From Lacihabitans soyangensis (GTDB taxonomy: Bacteria > Bacteroidota > Bacteroidia > Cytophagales > Spirosomataceae), in the NCBI RefSeq assembly GCF_024343775.1, contig NZ_RJUF01000007.1, forward strand, positions 1-64,000: a stretch of DNA of 64,000 nucleotides, written 5' to 3'. The notes beneath the pieces were generated by a model. The model made no database searches. It had not been told where the DNA came from and worked only from the letters and a program-made list of their open reading frames with translations. This document shows, piece after piece, positions 42,857 to 49,982 of this stretch. The position numbers and the translations under genes were made by a program. Position 1 is the stretch's first letter. Each line of letters begins with the position of its first letter.

Positions 42857-43831
42857 CTATCTTTTGGCGAACTTAAAACTCCGAAAGCTTAACCAAGTTT
42901 GATTTCGAAAGGCAGACCAATAGTATTTCAAAATATTTCTAAAAAGTAATGCTTGTACCCTCGCTTTTGGAATAAAAAATAGAAAGATGCCTAGAAATCC
43001 AAAAATGGATTTGAAAACCAAAGTATTGATTACTAACAATATATGACTGGGTATTTTTTGTAATGCAGAAAAATTGTTTTCGATGTACACATGATGAGAA
43101 ATTATAACCTCCGATTTGGTTAAAGCAGATGTTTCAACATTTAATCTACTTGCTCCACCATGCTCATGCACGATGTTTACCTCACAAAGCATTCGTAACA
43201 GACCTCCGGCTTCTTTGACTTTAATGGATAGCTCCACGTCCTCAAAATACATCCAATAGTCTGTATTCCAACCTCCTACTCTTTCAAACCAATCTCTAGA
43301 AATCATTACAACTGAGCCCGAAATCCAATCTGGTGAAATGGCGTTGCAGTTACAAGTGAGGCAATTGTTCTCTTTAAATTTGTTTGGAAAAAGCAATACA
43401 TAAAGGCTTCTTTGCGGACCAAATAATGAAAATATGCTGGGTTTAATCTTTCTATAAGCCGATGGCCTATCGGATTGCTTACAACTTAAAATACCGACTT
43501 CGGGATTTGAGATGTATTCATAAAACATTCTCTCCAACGATGTCCTAGGGGCCAAAGTATCAGGATTCAAAAAAAGAAGAACATCTCCCGTGGCAAGTTT
43601 TGCACCGAAATTACACCCATGAGCGAAACCCCAATTCCCTTCATTTTCAACAAATAATACATTTGGAAAAAGAGAAATAAACTCAGCCAGTTTTCCATCT
43701 TTGGAGCAGTTATCTACGACAATAATCTGAAGAATGATATTATCAAAATCGTAAGAAGAAAGCAATTCTAAGTTTTTTTGGAGAATAACCCAACTCTTGT
43801 AATTTACGATTATGATGGAAAGTGAATGCAT
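42857..43831 (-). CDS. Glycosyltransferase family 2 (rhamnosyl-type)
   Basis: 324 aa from the ATG giving MHSLSIIIVNYKSW; an upstream ATG adds seven residues. GT-A fold with LLFLNPDT as the DxD-like motif and MYFEDVELSIKVKEAGG as the catalytic ED region, followed by a C-terminal hydrophobic segment (about 265-295) that associates with the membrane. The pattern resembles rhamnosyltransferases that act in LPS or exopolysaccharide synthesis. Donor unknown. Near another glycosyltransferase and an FkbM methyltransferase. Confidence 0.88.
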   Translation of the reverse strand: MHSLSIIIVNYKSWVILQKNLELLSSYDFDNIILQIIVVDNCSKDGKLAEFISLFPNVLFVENEGNWGFAHGCNFGAKLATGDVLLFLNPDTLAPRTSLERMFYEYISNPEVGILSCKQSDRPSAYRKIKPSIFSLFGPQRSLYVLLFPNKFKENNCLTCNCNAISPDWISGSVVMISRDWFERVGGWNTDYWMYFEDVELSIKVKEAGGLLRMLCEVNIVHEHGGASRLNVETSALTKSEVIISHHVYIENNFSALQKIPSHILLVINTLVFKSIFGFLGIFLFFIPKARVQALLFRNILKYYWSAFRNQTWLSFRSFKFAKR

Positions 43832-44011
43832 CTGCAGTTTTTGTGAGCCCAAAAATATAAAATAAATATAGAATTGATGGTGGAAGGATAACGAATGTTG
43901 AAGTAATTTTGGTCTATTAGGAAGCCTGAGGGATAGCTATTTCAATTAAAACTTGAAAAATAATAACTTATCTAGTTCTCACCCAAAGACTTTGATACAA
44001 AATTCATCAAA

Positions 44012-44944
44012 ATGAAAATAAGTGGATTTACTTTTCTGAGAAACGCACACAAGCTTTATTACCCCATAGCTGAGTCTATAAATTCCATACTTGACCATGT
44101 GGACGAATTTGTGGTGGCCTTGGGCAAGGGAGACGAGAATGATAATTCTTTGGAAATATTACAAAGTATAAATTCACCTAAAATTAAGATAATTCATACC
44201 GAATGGGATCTAGATAAATACCCTAGCGGAACGGAGTACGCTCACCAAACCGACCTAGCCAAAGAAGCTTGCTCAGGCGATTGGCTTTTTTATCTTCAAG
44301 GTGATGAGGTAATACACGAAGACGACCTAGAAAGTATAAAAACAGCTTGCGAAAAATACCACTCCGACCATCGGATTGAGGGTTTTGTGTTCAATTACCT
44401 TCATTTTTGGGGAGATTATGGGCATTATTTTTCGGATCATTGTTGGTACAAAAAAGAAATAAGAATCATTAGAAATCTGCCTGAAGTACACTCTTGGAAA
44501 GACGCCCAATCTTTTAGATTTATTTCTGATTTTGCAGGAAACGATTATAACAGAAAGAAAAATACACGAAAACTAAACTGTATTGCTTTGGATGCCAGAA
44601 TCTTCCATTATGGCTGGGTAAGACCTCCTGAGGTAATGAAAACTAAAAACGATGCGGTAATGAAAAACTACAGTCATACTTTTTGGGAAGACTTTGCGGA
44701 AAATTTTGATTACGGGAGAATGGATTATTGTAAGGTTTTTCAAGAGACTCACCCAAAAGTCATGTTGGAACGAATTAAAAACCTAGATTGGAGTAATAAG
44801 TTGAGATATGACGGACCAGTCGCCATTAATAGATCGAAAATGAAGCACGAGCGGCCCAAGTATAGAATTCTCACTTCGATAGAGGAAAATCTCCTTGGAG
44901 GTTATGTAATCGGAGGTTTTAAAAACTATCGTATCATCAAATAA
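44012..44944 (+). CDS. Glycosyltransferase family 2-like protein
   Basis: 310 aa, cytoplasmic. N-terminus MKISGFTFLRNAHKLYYPIAES is typical of GT2 proteins related to SunS/WcaE-like or glycan-decorating enzymes; the catalytic DxD-like motif is WLFYLQGDEVIHEDDL. The C-terminal part (FHYGWVRPPEVM, WSNKLRYDGPVA) is conserved in this subgroup. Convergent with the FkbM gene with only three bases between the stops. Donor and acceptor unknown. Confidence 0.85.
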   Translation: MKISGFTFLRNAHKLYYPIAESINSILDHVDEFVVALGKGDENDNSLEILQSINSPKIKIIHTEWDLDKYPSGTEYAHQTDLAKEACSGDWLFYLQGDEVIHEDDLESIKTACEKYHSDHRIEGFVFNYLHFWGDYGHYFSDHCWYKKEIRIIRNLPEVHSWKDAQSFRFISDFAGNDYNRKKNTRKLNCIALDARIFHYGWVRPPEVMKTKNDAVMKNYSHTFWEDFAENFDYGRMDYCKVFQETHPKVMLERIKNLDWSNKLRYDGPVAINRSKMKHERPKYRILTSIEENLLGGYVIGGFKNYRIIK

Positions 44945-44947
44945 CCT

Positions 44948-45808
44948 TCATTTGACAGCTCTCAAAACCGCTTTCCTGAGAAATGGTGGCTCCACTACAT
45001 TGCTACTTCCGTAATGAAAAATCATGTATTTATCAGAGAAATGATTTTTGAAACCTTTGGTTTTTAGCAATTCATCTAACTCCTTTGCATCCGATTGTCT
45101 ATGGTAGGTACAAACGGCTATCCTGAGATCCTTTTGCCTCTTTATCAAGTCATTGGCACCATCAATCACTTGGGCTTCGGCACCTTCTACGTCGGCTTTA
45201 ATAAAATTCACCCGCTGGTTCTCTGCAAAAAAAGTATCTAGTTTTATGCATTGCTCATTGTCGATATCTGACACGTACTTTTGCACAATCTGTACCTTTT
45301 CTTTCCAAGGCTCAAAGGTCGCTTCCAAGGCCTTTATCCAGTCTTTTTCTACTTCAAAAAGATACACCTGGCTTGCTTTTTCAATCACACTCAATGAGAA
45401 ATTACCCTCTGCAGCACCCACATCTACTATTACATTGCCCTCCTTTACATCAAAATCTTCGGTAAGATATCGGTGAGGTGAATCTGAATCTTGCTCCAGC
45501 AACAAACTATTGAAATAAGTCTGTGCTTTTTTTACTTGATGACCGTTTTTGTAATACAGTTTTTTTCCCTCCCACAAGGTAAAAAGTAGACCCTTTTCTT
45601 CATCTTTTTCGATTTTAATATCAGAGGGCTTGTATTTTTCAGGAAAAGCGTATGGAAAAATATGCAGTGGGTTGCTTTTTAGAAAAGCTAAAACTTCTTT
45701 TTCTTCAAGATTCAAATCCCTACTTTCTAGATTTTTTACAATCTGATTTTTAAGTATCTCTAAGCGAATTGACCTCGGAATAAGCTTTTTGTAAATTGGA
45801 ATTTTCAT
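44948..45808 (-). CDS. FkbM-family methyltransferase
   Basis: 286 aa. The SAM-binding motif is NVIVDVGAAEGNFSL (about 131-145) and the FkbM signature is FIKADVEGAEAQVIDGA (about 208-224). About 95 residues lie before the domain with no recognised fold. FkbM-type enzymes methylate hydroxyls on polyketides, glycans or lipids; given the glycosyltransferases nearby, methylation of a surface glycan sugar is a reasonable guess. Confidence 0.85.
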   Translation of the reverse strand: MKIPIYKKLIPRSIRLEILKNQIVKNLESRDLNLEEKEVLAFLKSNPLHIFPYAFPEKYKPSDIKIEKDEEKGLLFTLWEGKKLYYKNGHQVKKAQTYFNSLLLEQDSDSPHRYLTEDFDVKEGNVIVDVGAAEGNFSLSVIEKASQVYLFEVEKDWIKALEATFEPWKEKVQIVQKYVSDIDNEQCIKLDTFFAENQRVNFIKADVEGAEAQVIDGANDLIKRQKDLRIAVCTYHRQSDAKELDELLKTKGFKNHFSDKYMIFHYGSSNVVEPPFLRKAVLRAVK

Positions 45809-45997
45809 TCGAGAAATCTAAATTTTGACTTTAATTCTGCCCAATTTAGGCTAAATCTCCGCCAATCAAAAATTTAAGATGTTCCAAATTCAAACTTTCC
45901 CAATTTTGGCTAATTTTAAATTAATAAAATAAAAATTTGAAGTTTGCTAATTCTTGTCGTAGGCAAAGACATATTTGCTGTACCTAATGCTTTGTAA

Positions 45998-47188
45998 TTA
46001 ATCGAGATTAGAATTTTTAATACCGTAGAAAATCAAATAACCACTTAATGTAGTAGAGTCAGAAAAATCACTCAAATCATCAACATTATGAACAACTTTA
46101 AATCCGTTCAAACTAACATCATAAACTTTTGAACCATAAATAGCACCAAAATAATCTAAAATATTAGTGGCTCCAAGAGGAATAATATCCGAATATCCCT
46201 GAGTCTGAGTATTGTCATATGAAAATGAAAGAACTACCGTATCATCAACAGATGTTATAATAATTTGCGTAGTTAAAGAACTTACTAAACTTCCAGAAAT
46301 ATTGGAAATTTCTTGGGAATCAACACCATCTTCATTCAGACTAACTTCATATTTTGCAATACCAATAGGAACTAGGTTGAGATTACCTGTTTGGGCCGCA
46401 TATATTCCTGCTTCGGTTTTAAAACTTCCATTTATATGCAGTTTCTGTTCGGGAAATTCGATTCCCAAGCCAACTCTTCCATTTTCTCTAAAATAATGTT
46501 GATTTGCACCATTATTGGTATGTAAAATTAATGGGTGATTTGACTTTGTACCCAACCAGCCAGCATTTCCGCCTATGTAAGTACCAATTTTTACAGCACC
46601 ATTAGAGTGTAACATTCCGTATTTATTAGAGGAAGTGAGCGTTGTAAACTTTTCCTCTGGTTGGTCAGTACCAATACCAACATTGCCAGCAACAAAGGTT
46701 GACCCCAGTCCATTTACGATGTTGACTTGCAATCCTAAATTCTTGGGTGTTGTAATAGCATTGAACGATAAACCTCCATTTAGTCTCAATGCTCCATTTG
46801 TAATATTTTTGGAAAGAAATCCGTATTCTACTCCTGAATCATACAATCCTAAATTTCCATTCACTGAAAGTTTAGCTGCTGGAGTAGAGATTCCTATCCC
46901 CACATTGCCCGAATTCGTACTATACTGATCATTTCCTGAACTTTGCCAAGCACCACTAGAACTACCATTGGTTACTGATTGCCAAGTTGTTCCGTCCCAA
47001 TACTTCATTTGATTCAGTATATTATCAAATACCATAGTACCTTTGGCCTGACCAGTTAAGGCGTTGATTTGAATTGTAGTCATCTGTGGAAATACAACAC
47101 CATGTGGAGTCAAAGTGGTGTTTTGTGAAAAAGAATAACTTATTGATAATAAGAAAATTAATATTGAGAGATAATGTCTATTTTTCAT
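45998..47188 (-). CDS. Secreted tail-fibre-like repeat protein (GIGTxxP modules)
   Basis: 396 aa from the ATG giving MKNRHYLSILIFLLS (signal, ends SFSQ); this ATG overlaps the stop of the upstream hydrolase as ATGA. A module of about 50 residues after the signal (HGVVFPQMTTIQINAL, then VFDNILNQMKYWDGTTW) also opens the protein at 48112. Then come at least three phage-tail-like units: NVGIGISTPAAKLSVNG, NVGIGTDQPEEKF and RVGLGIEFPEQKLHING. The last 110 residues form an unrelated C-terminal domain. Surface-attached protein of unknown role; common in Bacteroidota and not evidence for a prophage. Confidence 0.8.
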   Translation of the reverse strand: MKNRHYLSILIFLLSISYSFSQNTTLTPHGVVFPQMTTIQINALTGQAKGTMVFDNILNQMKYWDGTTWQSVTNGSSSGAWQSSGNDQYSTNSGNVGIGISTPAAKLSVNGNLGLYDSGVEYGFLSKNITNGALRLNGGLSFNAITTPKNLGLQVNIVNGLGSTFVAGNVGIGTDQPEEKFTTLTSSNKYGMLHSNGAVKIGTYIGGNAGWLGTKSNHPLILHTNNGANQHYFRENGRVGLGIEFPEQKLHINGSFKTEAGIYAAQTGNLNLVPIGIAKYEVSLNEDGVDSQEISNISGSLVSSLTTQIIITSVDDTVVLSFSYDNTQTQGYSDIIPLGATNILDYFGAIYGSKVYDVSLNGFKVVHNVDDLSDFSDSTTLSGYLIFYGIKNSNLD

Positions 47189-48099
47189 AGTTTTTGTTTT
47201 TTCATCCAATTGTTAATTACTCCAAAAAAAGCCTCGGGCTGTTCAATCCAAATAAAATGTCCCGCGTTTTTGATTACCGATAGTTGAGAATTTTTAATTG
47301 CTTTTTGGATACGATTTGCATGCGAAACCTGATCACATATAAAGTCATCATCGCCTACGATAACCAAAGTAGGAACCGTAATTTTTGGCAACAAGTCCAG
47401 AATTTGCTCCGAGCCTAAGCCTCCTTTTGAGGTCATATCCCATGCTTTTTGACTGAGTTGAACGTTTTCTACTGCCATGAATTTGGGTAAATTGGCTTGG
47501 TCATGAAAATAGAAAGGCATAATATAGCCCATCTCCTCTTGAAGAGATCTTTTCATAGTATCTTGACCCAAAAGCATCTTAGACCCAGGAGCATAATAAG
47601 GTTCTGAACTACGTTTTTGAATAGCCTTAACATATTCATCCTGTGCTAGTTGATCCATACCTGCAAAAGCGGCAATGGCTATGATTCCTTTGAGATTTTT
47701 ATTGTATTTAATTCCATAATTAAGCACTTGCCAACCGCCCATGGAGTGCCCAGCTATCCACACTTTATCTTGTTTTAGGTGAATTCTGAGTTGCTCGATG
47801 TCCTCAATAAAATCATCGGTTTGGTAATCTTCGGGCTTGTCCGATCCTTCAGAAAGACCAGAAGCTCGGGTATCCAACCACACAACTGTAAAGGTTTTCT
47901 CAAGCTCTGGCATCGAATTTTTGTAGGCATCAAGATTGGGTCCCCAACCCGGTGTAGGAAATATGCAAAGAGGACCATTGCCAGATACCACATAATGCAA
48001 TTTTAGCCCATTGATTTTTGCAAAATGCTCACCTTTTGAAAGTGGATTTTGGGCGAGAGACTGAAGGCAAATTATGAATAGGAATAATGTTTTTTTCAT
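47185..48099 (-). CDS. Alpha/beta hydrolase, secreted
   Basis: 304 aa. Signal peptide about 1-16 (ends SLAQ). Catalytic triad: S in IAGHSMGGWQ (about 118), D in VGDDDFICD and H in NAGHFIWIE. The oxyanion region is CIFPTPGWGPN. The fold is like proline-iminopeptidase or haloalkane-dehalogenase relatives, but substrate cannot be inferred. It lies between two secreted proteins sharing an N-terminal module and overlaps the downstream one by four bases. Confidence 0.85.
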   Translation of the reverse strand: MKKTLFLFIICLQSLAQNPLSKGEHFAKINGLKLHYVVSGNGPLCIFPTPGWGPNLDAYKNSMPELEKTFTVVWLDTRASGLSEGSDKPEDYQTDDFIEDIEQLRIHLKQDKVWIAGHSMGGWQVLNYGIKYNKNLKGIIAIAAFAGMDQLAQDEYVKAIQKRSSEPYYAPGSKMLLGQDTMKRSLQEEMGYIMPFYFHDQANLPKFMAVENVQLSQKAWDMTSKGGLGSEQILDLLPKITVPTLVIVGDDDFICDQVSHANRIQKAIKNSQLSVIKNAGHFIWIEQPEAFFGVINNWMKKQKL

Positions 48100-48111
48100 G
48101 GTTATAAGATA

Positions 48112-48963
48112 TTAATAATGAAGAATTACAGCTCCGGAAGCACCAACATTAAAATTTACGTATGAACAGCCAGCACCACCACCCGGAAATTTACCCGTAA
48201 TTTCAAATAAGTTCCCTAAGCTTGATCCAATAAAACTACCAGAATTAACATCGAACTCCATGGTTATAGAATTCCCACCATTAGCAAAAGTTGGATATGT
48301 ACCTCCTCCTGCTCCAGTCTTAACTATTTTTCTATAAACTCCTGCATTGGCTTGCTGAAAACTGAACTCTGCAGATTTTCCATTTTGGCCAGAAACTATC
48401 ATGATAAGATTTACATCATAATTAGGGGTTTGGTCCCCACCCACTGAACTGCCAGCATTTCTGGCTGATACCAAGGTTGTATTTCCTCTTGTTAATGAAT
48501 TAGAAAACTCATCGAATACTAGGTTAAGAGTTTCAACAGGGTTTACGCTTACCATTGCCTGAACATATTGTCCACCTCCTCCTCCTGAACAACGAACATC
48601 TGCTCCTATGGACGACAAAATTTGCCCATTGCCTCCATCGCCCCAAATCTCAACTAAAATTTTTGTTATACCTGCTGGAACTACAAAAGTTGTGTTTTGT
48701 GAATAAAGTTTATGATTAGTATACATGGATGATTGGCTTGCAGTCAAACCTGAAATGTAATTCCATTGGTTACCGTCATGCACCGCAAGTTTCTTTTCAT
48801 CCGCATTAAAAACCACATTGCCAGCTTGTTGGGGTGGCAGTGTGCTTTGTTGTGAAGTGGAAAGTCGTGGCAGGATCAAGCTTGTAGGGCTTAATTCGGA
48901 GGCAACTTGTGCCTGAGAAAATATAGAAATAAAGAGTAGAACTAGGACTACATATTTTTGCAT
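48112..48963 (-). CDS. Secreted glycine-rich protein with shared tail-fibre-type N-terminus
   Basis: 283 aa. Signal peptide about 1-18 (ends SQAQ). Next comes the module LSPTSLILPRLSTSQQSTL and VVFNADEKKLAVHDGNQW, parallel to residues about 25-75 of the 45998 protein. The C-terminal half is glycine-rich (CSGGGGGQY, GAGGGTYPTFANGG, FPGGGAGC), a beta-rich sequence resembling receptor-binding or adhesin surfaces. Function unknown. First gene of a three-gene run with the hydrolase and the repeat protein. Confidence 0.7.
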   Translation of the reverse strand: MQKYVVLVLLFISIFSQAQVASELSPTSLILPRLSTSQQSTLPPQQAGNVVFNADEKKLAVHDGNQWNYISGLTASQSSMYTNHKLYSQNTTFVVPAGITKILVEIWGDGGNGQILSSIGADVRCSGGGGGQYVQAMVSVNPVETLNLVFDEFSNSLTRGNTTLVSARNAGSSVGGDQTPNYDVNLIMIVSGQNGKSAEFSFQQANAGVYRKIVKTGAGGGTYPTFANGGNSITMEFDVNSGSFIGSSLGNLFEITGKFPGGGAGCSYVNFNVGASGAVILHY

Positions 48964-49094
48964 TGATTTGTATCATTTACAGATACAAAATTGAGGAAGA
49001 AGAGCATATTCATCAATAACATAAAAAGGTAAAAAAGTAGAGGTTTTGGGTCATAAAATAAAAAACAAGAAGAAACAATAACCCTTTTTGTGGA

Positions 49095-49213
49095 ATGTGA
49101 TATTTGTAAACGGCACTCTCCAAGCGTTAACGATAGGAGCGGCATCCTTTTTGGCCTGGCGAAGACGGACAAAAAGATATAGCGGATAGCGTGTCCCGAT
49201 AGCTATCGGGACG
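49095..49213. repeat. Composite intergenic hairpin with a 20-bp perfect palindrome
   Basis: Located downstream of the NarL-type regulator. At 49193-49212 lies the palindrome GTCCCGATAGCTATCGGGAC. Left of it is an imperfect stem-loop around ATCCTTTTTGGCC and GGACAAAAAGATAT, bracketed by GAGCGGC and AGCGGATAGC. I know both parts as widely dispersed intergenic elements in Bacteroidota. It may terminate the regulator transcript. Confidence 0.6.
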
Positions 49214-49215
49214 CC

Positions 49216-49839
49216 CTAAATTATTCCTTCTTTGATAGCTTTGGCAACTGCTTCTGGTCCGCTCTGAACATGGAGTTTTTGGTAGGAGTTTTTGATGTGC
49301 CTCCTAACAGTCTCTACCGATATATCCAATTCAATAGAAATCATACGATAAGAGAAGCCTTTGGCCACGAGGTTGAGCACCTCTATCTCTCTGGCTGTGA
49401 GACTGTAAGTGTCTTTGGGCGATTGTTTGCGGAAAGATTGCAGGACTTTGGTGGCTATAAATGGTGACATAGGAGCACCACCAGCCAGAACTTCCCTAAT
49501 GGCCTCAATGAGGCGTGTGGGTGAGTCTTTTTTGAGAATATAGCCGTCTGCACCTTTGCTCAGGCTTTCGAAGAGGTGTTCGTCTTCATCAAAAACAGTA
49601 TGCATGATAATTTTAACCTCTGGAAACTTACTTTTGATCTCAAAAACGGCTTCGGTACCCAGTTTTTGGGGCATGTCTATGTCCATAATGATGACATCAG
49701 GCCTATTCAACTGAGTATTCTGCAATGCCTCTAAGCAATCACCGTATGACGACAAGAGTTGCATGCCCTCGGTAGCTTCTATTAGCATGCAAAGTAGCTG
49801 ACTCAGGCGTTCGTTGTCCTCATATATTGAAATTTTCAT
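49216..49839 (-). CDS. NarL/FixJ-family response regulator
   Basis: 207 aa. Receiver domain about 1-120 with phospho-acceptor Asp in VIIMDIDMPQKLG (about 53) and conserved K in LKKDSP. C-terminal LuxR-type helix-turn-helix: LTAREIEVLNLVAKGFSYRMI, then SVETVRRHIKNSYQKL. It is 143 bp downstream of the sensor kinase gene on the same strand and is its probable partner. Confidence 0.93.
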   Translation of the reverse strand: MKISIYEDNERLSQLLCMLIEATEGMQLLSSYGDCLEALQNTQLNRPDVIIMDIDMPQKLGTEAVFEIKSKFPEVKIIMHTVFDEDEHLFESLSKGADGYILKKDSPTRLIEAIREVLAGGAPMSPFIATKVLQSFRKQSPKDTYSLTAREIEVLNLVAKGFSYRMISIELDISVETVRRHIKNSYQKLHVQSGPEAVAKAIKEGII

Positions 49840-49858
49840 AATCTTATTTATTTACCTC

Positions 49859-49880
49859 TAAGTCGCAAAAACGCTAGGAA
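49859..49880. repeat. CTAAGTCGCAAAAACGCTAGG remnant
   Basis: A degenerate copy of the CTAAGACGC(A/C)AAGACGC motif seen at 19112, in the gap between kinase and regulator genes. Confidence 0.3.
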
Positions 49881-49982
49881 ACAATCTTTCTCTGTGTTTA
49901 TAAAACCTACACCTGATTTTTTTATTAGTATTCTATATTTTTTTTACAAAATTGAACTTAAAATTTTATTCAAAAAATAACC

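Noticed and set aside
45998-47188. Prophage tail fibre
   Set aside because: GIGTxxP repeats are phage-like, but the protein has a Sec signal and no other phage gene is near.
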